NCBI GenBank assembly: GCA_013339765.2
Contig: CM023449.1
Location: 200,905,422 to 200,969,421, forward strand
Length of the DNA stretch: 64,000 bases
From: Haemaphysalis longicornis
Taxonomy: Eukaryota; Arthropoda; Arachnida; Ixodida; Ixodidae
Direction of reading: 5' to 3'
Shown: piece after piece, positions 45,816 through 58,178 of the stretch
Numbering within the stretch: the stretch's first letter is position 1
Layout of the letters: the number at the start of each line of letters is the position of its first letter
The notes under the pieces: model-generated
The model's database searches: none
The model's input: only the letters and a program-made list of their open reading frames with translations
What the model was told of the DNA's origin: nothing
Translations under genes and position numbers: made by a program

Positions 45816-48800
45816 CTTGACGCCAACTCCACTGCTGCTGCAGTGGAACTGTCGTAGCCTAAGCGCCAATGCTTGGGAACTAAATGAACACACTTGCACG
45901 GTATGCCAAACAATTCGATTGCTATTATGCTGCAAGAGACGTGTGGAACTGGCCCTGCGATACGCGGTTACCGGGGATACGCCGCTCCGGCCATCGGACG
46001 GGTTCTCCCTCAGAGATTGGGAGTAATGGAAGTCACACAAGAGGTCGCCATCTACGTCAGGCAAAGTGTTCCCCACTGCCAAGTGCCTACGATGGAATCT
46101 GGCAGCGATGTACAGAAGATGGCGGCAGTGACAATTTCCCTGGGCCGTCAAAAACTCTTAGTGGCGCGCGCTTACGTTCGGTCTCCTGTTGGAGGTGCGG
46201 ATTTTGAATGAATTCGACGCGTCCGCAGCCTCTACTTTAATGGAATGGCAGTGTTGGAGGTGATTTTAATGCGTTAAGCCCAACGTGAGGCTACCGCTGC
46301 TCATCTGTTCGGGGTCGCAACTTAGAAAAGGCGGCCGAGAATGGCGACTTAGTACTGCTTAATAATTTAACATTGGGAACCCGTCTAGCCTCAGGGCCGC
46401 GTCAACGATACACAATTCCTCATTTGACTTGAGCCACTACTAATGCGGTAGCCAAATGGTAGCACGAAACCTCTCCATGGGGTAGTGACCACTACCCTCA
46501 TTGATTCAGGGATAAGCCCAGTAGTTCTACTCGTACCACACTGCGTACGAAGCAACACAGGTTTACAGATTGGCAACGTTTTCGAATACTTCTAGCCGAA
46601 ACACCAACCCAGCGATTCCACCAGCCAGGCGAGAATCCTACACATGCCCTGGTTAGCCGCATTGTTGAGGCAGCTAAAGGAGCTACTCAAGCTTTAGAGA
46701 CAGAGCCTGATACACCAGCTCCAGACCACCACATCATTACTAGTGGCGGATTCTGGACACTTCACAAGAGCGTTACTGTGCTGGAGGCCTCACTTATTCA
46801 CATCTCGTGCGAATCCGCCAACACAACGCCCGAATTCGGCGCCACACGAGGCAACTTGCGAGGAACCGCTGGAAGGAGCATTGCGCTTTATTTTCTCACC
46901 CAACCGGAGCTCCGAAGTTGTGGGGAACGTTCCGGGCCATCACTTATGATATAAGGTCCCAGGCTACAGTCCCGGATGTGCTTCTCCAAACCGGAGCCAC
47001 TCACGAGGCTTTCAAACGAAAGGAGGTTCTTCCCGCAGCCATTCTCTAATCCACCGCAGAGCATTTACTTCTCGGAGCCGGTAGACGAAAAAGACCCCCT
47101 TGAGGCTCCCTTCACTATTACTGAACCTATAACTGCACTGGAGAAAGTGAACGCGCGCAGTGTGCCTTGCAAAGATGGCGTGACTTGGTCAATGATTGGG
47201 AATCTAGGATGAACAGACTAGATGCGACATACTGGAACTGTTGAATTCCATTTGGGGCTCAGGACATCTGCCAGAATCTTTCAACCACGCAGTCGTCACA
47301 ACCGATTCCCAAGCCTGGAAAAGATCCATCCATGACGTCTAATAAACATCCCATCTCCCTGACGTCGACATTGTACAAATTACTGGAACGAATGGCCGCC
47401 ACCCGACTCATTCACTACTTGGTAGAACAGGCTTTCTTCTTCCACCCTGCGCAGACTCGTTTCAGAACCAATCTCGCACCGCTTGGCAGCATCCACCTCC
47501 TTCGGCGGGTACTCCGCCGTACACGCCATCAGAAACCACACATCTTGGTGGGTTGTACACCTTCGCAAGGCTTTCGACACTGTCTCCCACCAGGCGGTAC
47601 TACAAGCCCTTTGCGAAGCTTACCCGGATAAAAGGATGAGGAATTTTGTGCGAGCCTTCCTGGCAGACAGGACATTTCAAATACGCTCGGGACGTGTGAA
47701 TACCCAACATTCCAAGAACACCTGCGGGGTACCACAAGACGCCATAATGTCCCCGATATTATTCAATATTGTAATGGCAAAGCTAGTCAAGGGCGTTGAT
47801 GTCATCACAGGGGTTCATGTCACGGCTTATGCTGACGACATGACAATCTGGATGGAGGCCAACGATCACGCTACCGACTGATGCCCCCGTACAGCGCCTG
47901 AACATGCGTTGGACGCATTGACGGCCTTTCTGATGCCCACGGCACGGAGGCGTCAGCAACAAAAATAAATTACTTAACTGTGCGCGGCAAAGCCACTAAT
48001 CGTGAACGTATTCATTTAACTATCGCAGGCAACCCCTCCAGCCAGCTCCAGATGGTTGGATCCGCATACTGGATGTTCCGTTTCATGAGAACTGGGGAGC
48101 TCAAGAGTGGCTGAAACAGCTCAAGCCATTGTGGCGACGTCTGCTATACATAATACGTCGCATATCTGGCACTTTCGGTGGGGCATCGCAAGATATCGCT
48201 CGACGCCTAGTACAGGCAGTGCTAGTATCTAGAGCGGTCTACGGTGCCATGTAGTTACAATCTAACGAAGCACCAACTTCCCCAGCTAGAGGTCTTGTAT
48301 CGGAACGCGCTGAGGGCTGTTACTGGCCTGCCCCGCCACACTCGTGTCGAAGAACTGTACCGTTATGCTGGTTTTCCCACGCTTGGGGATGCCATCTCTG
48401 CGCGCATAGCAGGCGCTAACGACCGCCTACACTTGACACTGCAGGGACGCCGCCTGCTACGTCACGACGGTGAGCGACTACTAGATGAGCCACCCATCCA
48501 TCCGCACGTTCGCCCATGGGAGGACGTGCTGATTACAGAGCGGCGACCAGCACCCTGGCGACCAGCACCAGCACCACAGCTCGTGCTACTCATGCGGCGC
48601 AACGTGCCACACTGGTGCCGACCTCCGCAGCCACCGACGCTGCGGATCCACGGACATTACGTGTGTACGTGGACGCCTCCTGGCAACATCGCACGGCCGC
48701 TGTGGCACTTCCAGTTTTAGCAGCCGACAGCAATGAATCCAGCGTTACAGCCTACATCGTCGACTACTTCATTTCGGACAGTACTAACCTTGAGCTGCGC

Positions 48801-49770
48801 GCTATTAAACAAGGCCTACGCCTAGTACGTTCCGTTCTGCAGGCATGCGCTTAGCGTGCGTACTACCGTGTGCACATTTTCACGGACTGCGCCGAGGCCT
48901 TACGTGTACTCCTATAGGAATTCCACGGAAACACTGTGCAGCACACTGTATTAAACGATCATGCAGCTTCCTGCACAACACCTTCCACACACCCGTAACA
49001 GTACGGTGGATCTCTAACCATGTAGGACATCCCGGTAAGGAAAGCGCCCACAGGCTGGTGAGCGAGGCATCTTCGTCGTACCGCCGTCAGTCCGGAAGAG
49101 ATCCATTGCCAGCAGAGCCCGTTTCGATCCTTGACGAGGAGAGCCAGCGTCGCCGACACATGCCCGGCGCCTTCACCTGCAGTCATCAGTACCCCGAAAC
49201 CCGCATCATGTGCCCCTGGGCTTGTCTTGCGGCGCCCAGGTTTTTCTCAACCGGGCCCGTTCCGGCTTCGCCATAACCGCAGACATCGTCACCCGCTGGC
49301 GGGGACGGCACATTCACTTTGAGCAACCGGGCGACGATTCCCATCAAGGCAACAACATACCGCCGGGAGGTTCACCGATGTCAACCTCGGCGGGAAGCTC
49401 CCGTCTGTAGACCTCGCAGTGTTTCAACAGAGCCTATCTGCTCCTCCCCTTCTCTCTTGGACCCCCTTGCTCTCTGCTACGCATGCCATGATGGCACAAC
49501 GAAACCTGTCCTTCCGCACCTCGTCTAGTCTTGCCCTGGCCTTGCCGTATTTCGCGCCCAAAACCGCCGGGCGTGGGTTCACTCATACGCATAGTGTATT
49601 CGGCCTTCGTGGCGCGTCAAGGATACTTTGACAGCACGTCTGGAGCTTCGTCTGTGCGGCCTCGATGGCTGGCAATACTAGCGTCCTTTCTGCCCTCCCC
49701 CTTCCACTGCGGCTTCGGGCCATCCTTCCTTATTAAGGTTTTCTTCCTTCCTTCCTTACACACAGTATGA
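45805..49770 (+). mobile_element. I-type non-LTR retrotransposon ORF2 region (EN-RT-RNase H), inactivated
   Basis: Domains appear in order. An APE-like endonuclease starts at ATG 45805 with LLQWNCRSLSANAWEL, then LQETCGTGPAIRGYRGY in another frame near 45930. A linker follows with RWKEHCALFSHPTGAPKLWG (about 46870) and ALEKVNARSVPCKDGVTWSM (about 47140). The reverse transcriptase comes next (HPISLTSTLYKLLERMAATR near 47345; LRKAFDTVSHQAVLQAL near 47555; GVPQDAIMSPILFN near 47730; AYADDMTIW near 47825). RNase H follows (LRVYVDASWQHRTAAVA near 48660; NLELRAIKQGL near 48790; VRWISNHVGHPGKESAH near 49000). At least six frameshifts or stops make it non-functional. The RNase H domain places it in the I group. 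A TTCC-rich tail near 49740-49760 probably marks the 3' end. Confidence 0.85.
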
Positions 49771-51340
49771 TCCGTAATAGTAAGACTACCATATTAATTT
49801 GCAATGTAGGTATTGAGGCAAGGACGCTTGCTGCGACTCGACGCTGTCCCACATTACCGGAACCTGTTCTACCTACGACGAAACGAGGCATACGATTTAT
49901 AAACAGAGAACACTGAAGAAACAACATGACCAATATAACAGCAGAAAAAATAGTTAAATTACATAACACCGCGAGTCATTTACATTCAGCGAGGGAACGA
50001 AAAATGTTTGCGCGTTAATCGCCATTCGCGAAAAGGGCAACCGAGCGTCTCCAAGGTCTTTAGAACTCTGGCCTTCTTGGTTCACGGTGGTTTCCCAATT
50101 ACCAGGAAAAAAAACACTGAAACCAACTGAGAGGAGTGGTAAACGTGTGACGAAAAAACAAACAACGTAACGTGGGGCCTGGTTTACCGCCTCACGCTGT
50201 CTCCAACAGAGAAGCATTTGTTTAGAACAAAAACAGTCGCACCAACCACGCTATCGCCACTTCTTTTTTGTCGTTCCCGTCTGCTCTTTTACTAGTAGCT
50301 GTGTGCCCTTACTTTTCTGCAGTTCGTTTGCTGTCGACGGGCTGCTTCGCGCGATATATGACTTTGGTGTGGTGGGGTGAGATAAGAAGCCCGAAGTGGA
50401 AGCTCTGGCCCTGCCCCCTTTTTCTCGGTTCTGGAAACGAGCCTAGCGCCTATCTTGTTTATTGGTACGTCCTCGCGCTCAGCTAGTAAAAGAAGCCCAG
50501 TGACGCCGCTTAGTCATTAGAATAAGCTGCGCGCAATTACGTTCGAGACCTTCGCACCGCAGGACATTAGGTGAACAAACAGAAGCGAGTATTGTCAATG
50601 AATCAGGGCGTGCTTATGAATGCGGAGAAGGCTATATGCAATTGAAGCTTAAAAACACCTGAATCGGCGTCTGGTGGGTTACGTAGCGCTAAGCACACGT
50701 CCTATGCTGACCATGCGGGAGATAATGCGGAGGCAATGCGGGAAAATAGGAAAAAAAAACAATGCGTCCAAATTAATTTTTTGAGCGATACCTAGCCCTA
50801 CAACGCATTTTGCTTTCTCGAGGCGATTTTCAGCCTGCGTGAGTATTTAGCAGAATTTTTAAAAGGTCCTAATTGAAAGAGAAGAGGAAAGAATATTATC
50901 CCTCCTCATACCATGCTGTCAGAACGTCTCCCAGGGATAAATATGCTAGCCGACAGATATAATGTGAATGCAGTTCTCTCGGATCTTTACAGGCTAAGGG
51001 ACTGCAATATAATCAGCACGGAATACGGCTGAGCGACCAAGCCGCGGGATAAATCACAAAAATACTTCAGTTATCTATGATACCGAGGTCATTTACAATA
51101 TCCCGTTCACCTGCTTCTCGCTGGGCGAGATTTTTTTTGTTTCTCTGCGCAGAAACGAGGTGGAAGAAAAAAATTAATAAACGAGACGTATTGGTCTGCG
51201 TGTCCCGAAAAGGAAAAAAAAGCAAACCATAAACTAGCCAAGAAGGGAAGCAAAGCGACACGACCCCTAGCATACCTAAGTATGCAGGAAATAAAAACAA
51301 AAACAGAAACAAAACGTAAGGAAGGCGCGCGTTGTCCTAA
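49771..51340. other. gene-less stretch
   Basis: No exon or repeat recognised. The minus-strand ORFs at 51067-51400 are Phe/Leu-rich low-information frames. Confidence 0.35.
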
Positions 51341-51745
51341 CAGATTAGCAGGTCGCACGAGAGCAGTGTGAAAGGAATAAACTACAATTGCAATAGGCAA
51401 ACCTTCACTGCATTCTTTACGGGAGGACGGAAACGTGAAGGGAAGAAGGTTGGGGTAGTAGGTGAAGGCGAGGAGGAGATTGAGTGGCGGAGGTGGTGGA
51501 AAAGACCTACTTCAAACAATAAGCAAACCTAGCATTCTTTACGGGAGGACGGAAACGAAGGGAAGAAGGTTGGGGTAGTAGGTGAAGGCGAGGAGGAGAT
51601 TAACAGGTCGCACGGTAGCAGTGTGAAAGGGATAAACTTCAATTGCAATAAGCAAACCTTCACTGCATTCTTTACGGGAGGACGGAAACGTGAAGGGAAG
51701 AAGGTTGGGGTAGTAGGTGAAGGGGAGGAGGCACCTGAGTGGCTG
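51341..51745. repeat. tandem repeat, 122-133 bp unit, about 3 partial copies
   Basis: GCATTCTTTACGGGAGGACG recurs at 51410, 51532 and 51665, each time followed by GGGAAGAAGGTTGGGGTAGT. A separate block with AGGTCGCACG and CAGTGTGAAAGG occurs at about 51350 and 51605 and is deleted from the middle copy. Copies are more than 90 percent alike by eye, so the duplication is recent. Minus-strand ORFs across it are repetitive artefacts. Confidence 0.9.
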
Positions 51746-51854
51746 AGGTGGTGGTAAATTACCTTCTTCCAACAACACTTGCAGCGAAGCAAGTATACAA
51801 ACGAGCAATTTTACAGACGATAGTCTTTGTTGGGCTACTTAAACCCAAAAAATT

Positions 51855-51901
51855 TGGTCTGTCTGTCAGTCTGTCTCTCTGTTTTGTCGTCTGTCTGCAT
51901 G
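51855..51901. repeat. short CTGT-rich microsatellite
   Basis: Interrupted CTGT/GTCT units such as GTCTGTCTGTCAGTCTGTCT. Confidence 0.75.
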
Positions 51902-51917
51902 TCCTTAAATTGACTCG

Positions 51918-52060
51918 TTTGGCTACAAGTTAAAAGAATACTTGAGCAGAAGGTTTATATAGGAGAAACGTTTCGAAACCACTAAATCACGAAATGAACC
52001 TCATACTTACCAACATTGTAGGGCTAAAAAGAAAACATTAGGCATATCTGAGAAAAACAT
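51918..52060. repeat. dispersed direct repeat, copy 1
   Basis: It begins GTTTGGCTACAAGTTAAAAG and includes CAGAAGGTTTATATAGGA and CTCATACTTACCAACATTGT. It matches 53527-53665 in the same orientation at roughly 85-90 percent by eye. Both copies keep, on the minus strand, ACAATGTTGGTAAGTATGAG, which contains a consensus splice donor. The pair brackets the LINE fragment at 52720-53490. Confidence 0.75.
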
Positions 52061-52719
52061 CAATTTTAAGCGGTATTTGCAGTGTTCTTTTAAATAGATA
52101 AATATACCCGATGAAAAAAATGTCTTCCTCCTAAAATACAAAAACCGTTCTACTGGCCCGTGGGGGTTTTTCCAGAAGTCCCACAGTAACGAAAGGTTCA
52201 AGTGGATGGCGCATAAACAGTGGGACACCCTATAATTGAATTGACTGGATCAAACCTCCATCGTGTTTATTGTGAGAGGACCGAGCCGGGAATAAAAAAG
52301 CGCGACAGGTCGGCTGGAGAGAGAAGAGGAATTTACGCGGCAGGGACGGCACAAGACTCGTCTTTCGACGACAGTTGCAGCGCAGTAAGCAGATACGCGG
52401 CCATTTTTTATTCAGCATTTCAGAAACTTTGATTTCTTACCTTCACATTTGTAATGGGAGCTTTGGTTGAACGTAAGATCACCGCCTCAGCCTTGCTTAG
52501 CCTAGCGGAGCCTTGCTTTTTAGCGATTTTTTTGCATTACGGGATCCATATGTACCCCTCAAGAAAGCGAAGTAGTGAGCACAAAGGTATAAAGAACTAG
52601 AAAACTATGTTATTGGCGCATAACGGCATAGCGGGGGCAAAAATATTAGTTTGTTTTGGTAATGGTTAAATGTAATAATTTTGGAGCAAATGACAACTGC
52701 AGTGCCCGGGTTTACCCAC
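52061..52719. other. gene-less stretch
   Basis: GTGGGACACCCTATA at about 52221 resembles the end of a DNA element with a GGGTGTCCCAC-type terminus, but no partner end was located. Otherwise nothing recognised. Confidence 0.35.
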
Positions 52720-53490
52720 AAACAGGATATCCCCAACCTGCGTCAAAGTTCATCGCCTTAGGACTGATCTCCCAAAACCACAGGACACACACTATTCCAT
52801 ACACGGATGAATCTGTGACAGCCACCTCATCTGCAATAGGTTGCAGATGAGGTGCACCTATTGCAGATGAAACTGCACAGCATCAAGTAGAGCTTCAGTG
52901 GATTTCTGCCTACTGCAGTATAACTGGGAACGTCAAGGCGGACACCACGGCATCGATCGTGCATGACCTGCACGGGCTAGTATTACCTATACTGTTCGCC
53001 GGACAAGATGCTTCTGCTGTTGTGTCCAAGGTTGTCTGGAGTTTCTAGCGATCTTCGTGTGCTGCTTTGCCGCAAAGTTATGGGCCAATTCAGTACATAG
53101 GCACGCGCGAAATCTTCAGCAGGCCTCACTAAATATTCAAGCATGACGGAGTGGTTTTTCACCGCGTGCAGCAAGATGTCGCTTACAGTCATTTTAGCTT
53201 TAATCTTAAGTGTGCCGATTCCTCCTCTCTACTCTCTGTGGCGTGCGCGAGGACTTGATCCACGTATATGCGAATGTGCGCGGTATGCGGAAGCTAGAAC
53301 GTGCCTTTTGGTATCCCTGGGCCAGCCCCCTTTCTAGAGCACTAACGCGAAGTGACGTGTTAGGCGCCTGGTCTAACTCAAAACGAGCATCCCGAGCGAC
53401 GAAAACTCTATTGAGTTTCCTGCGAAGTGCAGGTGTTAATCCGTCTTTTCAAAAAAAGCCTGCATTACTGTGGGCACCATCGTCAGCATA
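52720..53490 (+). pseudogene. LINE fragment with RNase H and C-terminal region
   Basis: A degenerate RNase H domain is visible: HTIPYTDESVTATSSAI at about 52790-52840 (compare Y-T-D-G-S) and VELQWISAYCSITGNVKADT at about 52890-52945 (compare L-Q-W-I-P-A-H-C-G-I-x-G-N-E-x-A-D). A central part is deleted around a short repeat of TTGCAGATGA. A cysteine-rich end follows (LCGVREDLIHVYANV near 53230, ARYAEARTCLLVSLGQ near 53280), then ALTRSDVLGAWSNSKRASRA and TKTLLSFLRSAGV near 53340-53430. Several frameshifts are present. It is the 3' end of an I/R1-group LINE distinct from the one at 45.8 kb. Confidence 0.75.
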
Positions 53491-53526
53491 GTCATCATCA
53501 TCGGTTCATCAATTTTATTTTTCCTT

Positions 53527-53665
53527 TGGCTACAAGTTAAAAGAATACTTGAGCAGAAGGTTTACATAGGAAAACTGTTTCTGAACCACTATATCACGAA
53601 ACAAACCTCATACTTACCAACATTGTACGGTTGAAAAGAAAACATCAGGCATACCTGAGGAAAAA
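53527..53665. repeat. dispersed direct repeat, copy 2
   Basis: Begins TTTGGCTACAAGTTAAAAGA and parallels 51918-52060, ending near GGCATACCTGAGG. On the minus strand an open frame (53589-53816) runs through it and over the conserved GTAAGTATG. Confidence 0.75.
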
Positions 53666-56310
53666 CCTCATACATATGCGTCATTTCCAGGCAAGCCTCA
53701 CCAGTACCGTTAAAGGCTATTCTCTCTCTTTCCCCTTCTCTCTGTGTCTCTCTCTCTCTGTCACTGTAGCGACGGGGGCTGTCAATAAAGTAAGAAATTG
53801 CGAGGTGCTGCTTCATTCCTACCGCAGGAGCGGTGAGCCGAAGTTTATATTGCTTGGAGCGGTCATGATTTGCAGTATGCTGTTATATTGAGGATGAGTT
53901 TACGTCTGTCCGCCTAATTAAGCCAATTTTCCCATTCGATTGGGAGCATATTAGTTCGTTTATGTTGTATTTTGCAGTAGCGTTTCTATGAAAGGCGCGT
54001 CATTTGTGTTGTCACCGCTTGTTGTGCTGGCATATTTGGTTACCAAACTTTTGGCTTCAGCTTTAGCTGAAAATTTGGTACTTGCAGCAGCTTATACTCT
54101 AGTGGGCACCGGAATAGACATCTTTGTCTTTGGCGGCATTGTGCCGTCTAACTAGAAAGCGCAGGGCTTTTTACGTAGGACCCTTACGTCGTGTAAGACT
54201 GCGGAATACCGAAGGGCTTCCGGAGACTTGCGTGACGTTGAGCCCGGTTTGCTTAACTATCTGAAACCGAACATAAACTTCCCGATAAACTTCCGAACAT
54301 AAACTTCCCCTTCCGGATCCGCGTGCCATTGTCATTACGGTTTGAACAAGTGAACCATTTAAACTACAGTTCTATTCCAAAATCAATTACACCAACAGGG
54401 AAAACAAATTTGAGAACGGAATAATTTCGGTGTAGTGCTGAACTGTATTTGGATTTGAAATTTATGTCGTACATTGAATATAGAACGATATAGGAAACGC
54501 TATTCATGAGTTAGTTCAAACATCAAGCGTTCTTCGTGTGTCATTACAATTTTCATTCAAGGAGGGCTTTTCCTTGCCGGTTCCTAATAAACGAAACTGC
54601 GATCAGGAAATATGGGAAAAGCGCTTTGCTCCATACAATACTTTCGATAGACGCTTAAGGTCGACTGATATAGGTGAGATCGAATTTAGAAAAACAAATA
54701 ATTCTCATTGTTGATTCCGCAGTCACGTATCAAGTTATAAGAGCACGATCGATCTACAGACTGTACATGTGCGTCCTAGTGTAAACACTAATCAATGCCG
54801 TGGGCTTTGGTTTAGGCAACGAACGGATTGGTTTTAAAAACCTCCTTCACTGGCGACTCACCACACCCTGCGTAGCATTAACCGCGTAGTTTTTGAAGTT
54901 TTCTTTGCCAAACTGGGTGGTAGCAGTTCTGGTTCCAAAAGTAAGGCAGGGCTTTTGATCATCATAATTTTTTATATTCCATGGTAGTAAGTCTGTAATC
55001 CGTATGAAAAAAAAATTCTATTGCTCTAGCTCCAGCATACGGAAGGTGTGCTCGCTGCGGAAAATTGCATGGGCCGTGGAAGCCCAATGTCGTGGACGTG
55101 TCGTGTATATCCAGCTCCCATTTATATGCATCGCGTAACGTGAACTCGATATTTCTAAAACATCGCTTAGGCTTTATGGAGAAGGAAACAACAATTGCCA
55201 TGAGGCGGGTTATTGCTTTAGAAATCGGCCGAGGGGTTACGTTGTATTTCTTCTAAGCATCTCCAAATTCTCAATAAAAACCCTCAGCCTCACTTATTTT
55301 TGCCTTTTTTGTACACATCTCATTGTTACCGCACGTTCAGATCTCATCATGCCGAGAATGTTTCTACAAGAGGATTCTGAGCAGTGGAGGTTCATCAACA
55401 TATGTGGTACGAAGTTCCGCTAGAGATGTAAATTTTCACGAATATTTTGAGGGGCGTGAAAAAAAAGTTTTTTTCATGTTTTCTTTTCAGACAAATGAAA
55501 AAAAAAAGATTATTCCGCACGGATCTAACAAAATTCGTCGTACTGCCTAAGGAAATCCCTAAACGTGTTGTTAAACGCGAAATTGACCGTAGCTGCTGGC
55601 GACTACGAGGAAAACCCCAAACTACGGTCGCTGTAAAAATAAAAAGAAGCATATATAGAAGCTTATTTGGGTTCCAATGGAAATTGAACCCGGTTCATCA
55701 AAAGCCGCAGCCAAGTTTCGTAACAGCAGCACTAACCCTGTACCGTTCAAGGAGGGAACAAGAATTAACCGGACGCGTGCCGCATGACAGGTTAACGTGA
55801 CGGCACTGCAAACACGATGCAGCAGTGACGAAGGGAACAAGCCTTCAATAACCGCTGGCTTTTGCCTTCAAATAACTTAAGAGACTGAAGTGCGCAATGA
55901 GTGCTTCCGTTCACACTTAAAAGGATCCAATTGTCACATAACGCATCACAAACTTCCAAGCAGAGCTTCCGCTCTCATTATCTGCGTACGATTTCACGTC
56001 AAGGCATTCATTTCCGAAAACGATTTTCCTCACTGCTGATTGGTGGCATCACAACAAATTTACCAGGGAAGTTTGTGTTTTTTTTTCGATATTATCCTGG
56101 TTAAAAAAGCGAAAGGACCTGTATTTTTTTTCTAGTGCTTTTTTTTTTCGACAGCTCATACCTCTAGGTACAGCTACTCCGAGGTACTCCGACAGATGAA
56201 GTACTCCTAATGATACCTCTTGCCCTTCAATTGGCTGGGTGCTTCCTACTTCATCCCGCGTGTTGTGCCTGGTTTATTTAGGCGTTGCTTCAGCAGGATT
56301 ATCGAACCTT
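53666..56310. other. gene-less stretch
   Basis: A 117-codon plus-strand ORF (55447-55800) has no motif. A short CT-rich patch lies at 53720-53762. No exon or mobile element recognised. Confidence 0.35.
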
Positions 56311-56312
56311 TA

Positions 56313-57168
56313 CAGTTAAACCTGGATGTAACGGATCTTTATGTAAGAAAATCGTGGACTTAGCAAAGTTTTTCAATTCCCCACTGTCAGCGCCATTGAA
56401 GCGCTCGTGTTTGCGACATCTATGTAACAAAGGCGTTGTGACGGTAACCGTGATATAACGAATTCGCTGCTCGGACGAGTCATCGTTTTTTGAACTTCTG
56501 ATAAATGGCCTGAACAATTCCCGAATTGGGTGAATTTTTCCCATAGCGAAAACTACCGTACGTTTCCACGTGCGAGTGGAGTTTCGGTTCGAGACCCAGG
56601 CTTTGAGGTGCAAGGCCTGTCTGTCGGCGTGTAGTCGTGCGACTCCACTACTGTCTCTGGTGTCAGTTCGTCGGTGATGAGTTCTTTTGCCAGAAAACGA
56701 AAAGTGTTGCCTTTTCAAGACAACCTAGAAATTTTAAATGCCGTCTCTGCCGGCGAGAAAGAACGTCGCCGCCCGGTACACTACACCATTCAAGCTCCCT
56801 CTCGCCAATTTCGAGTGCGGAAAGGAGCATGAAATTCGTGAAAAGCCGCCCTTTCGTCAAAAGTTTGATCCTTTATTCGCGTTAAAGCACCGAAAAGTGT
56901 CAAAAGCAAAGTGTGATACTTAAGTTACGTTTGTGATTACCTTGCTTCATTGGAGCACCGGGTAGTGGCTCGTGGAAAGCAGCAGACGCAAATCACGCAG
57001 TTTTTCGTTGCGAAATAAATCCTTGAAGAGTGACTTCTCCGTCTACATTCTGATTTCGTTTCTGCTTCATTCAAGCTAGCCTTAACTCGAACCCTGGATG
57101 TAACAAAAACCTGCATGTAATGAAAGCTTGCGAATGTGTGTCAACTTCGTTATATCAAGGTTTAACTG
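56313..57168 (+). mobile_element. Tigger/pogo-type DNA transposon, internally deleted
   Basis: The left end CAGTTAAACCTGGATGTAAC, preceded by TA, and the right end GTTATATCAAGGTTTAACTG are inverses, as in pogo/Tigger elements. GGATGTAAC/TATAACGA motifs recur subterminally at both ends. Inside, the frame from 56738 starts MPSLPARKNVAARYTT, recalling the N-terminus of these transposases, and GKQQTQITQFFVAK followed by TAA at about 56975-57018 recalls their typical Q-x-x-I-x-x-F-F C-terminus. The DDE catalytic core is absent. At 856 bp it is a non-autonomous deletion derivative. Confidence 0.78.
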
Positions 57169-57640
57169 GACGGGTAATGTCTGATGTTCTATGACAAACG
57201 GGGAAGTTTTCAACGGTGTTTTCTGTTACGCTGAGGTCGTTAGGCTCAGAATCGTGGCCGTTTGCTCTGAGAAAGTATTTTTCATTGGTGGGAAGGTGGT
57301 TTCTTGCACACAGATACCAATACAGTCGTTCGTTATGGGCGGTACGGTTTTTAAGTTAACTTGTAGTAGATAATGCCCGACGTGTTTTTTCTGAGGAAAA
57401 TATTTCTCACCGTTCATAGTTTTCATTTGCCCCGAAATTTATGTCGTTATTTCGCCTGTGCTGTCTGCTGGATGAATCAAGATCCGATGAACATAATGAC
57501 AGCATTCTGATTACTGGTGGCATTGGTTAACTTTATATTCACTTTAAGTTTTGAAGATATGACCCGTGACTTCAAACTAAAATGGGTCATTGGTCTCTGC
57601 TTTGAGGTTGGCAACCTTTAGTGTATTTTCAAGTTCTCCA
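57169..57640. other. gene-less stretch
   Basis: Nothing recognised beyond short chance ORFs on both strands. Confidence 0.4.
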
Positions 57641-58172
57641 ATACTCTAGTAACAGGAAATGGCTTTGCTTTCTCAAAGTATTAACAGATCAATTACTCAG
57701 TTATTTGTGGTCGCTCGACGTGATTGAGATATTTGATTTCGCCGATGACATACGTTGGTTGATCTCTGGAATCTGCCCTCTTTCAATTATAGCCTTTACG
57801 GTCCAGTCCAGCCTCATAGATGTTGGTAGGGCTGGTGAGCAGGCTTACAGGGAAACAGTCGTCGTCGTCGTACCATCAGTTCCGCCGCCAAAAAAGCACC
57901 TCTTATTGGCCAGAATAGGCAAAGCCGCAACAATCCCGCTCATGTATTCTTTTTGTGAAGGCAACCAAGAAATTCCCCAGCGGTTACATTGGTAAGAAGT
58001 GCCACTATTTCTCCCTAGAGGCGAGAAGACAATCGAAGTTTTGCAACATCCGGTCGGCGTGGCGTACCTCTGGATGTTCTACCTAGGATTCCCGTTCCAG
58101 AATGTTGAGAACGAGAATAGCCTCGGACACGCACCCGCTCTTGGCCCGTAATCATGATGATGATGATGATAA
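57641..58172 (+). pseudogene. possible LINE relic with YADD-like motif and GAT tail
   Basis: An open frame of 124 codons contains VIEIFDFADDIRWLISG, which resembles the catalytic Y-A-D-D block of LINE reverse transcriptases, at about 57715-57770. About 400 bp downstream an (ATG)n/(GAT)n tract at 58150-58178 resembles the GAT tails of the RTE copies. The two may belong to different elements. Without other RT blocks the call is tentative. Confidence 0.35.
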
Positions 58173-58178
58173 TGATGA

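Noticed and set aside
48516..48854. 112-codon ORF considered as a separate gene
   Set aside because: It is the RNase H part of the LINE, with VYVDASWQHR as its first catalytic block.
55447..55800. 117-codon plus-strand ORF rich in Lys/Arg
   Set aside because: Low complexity at its start (poly-A derived Lys) and no recognisable domain.
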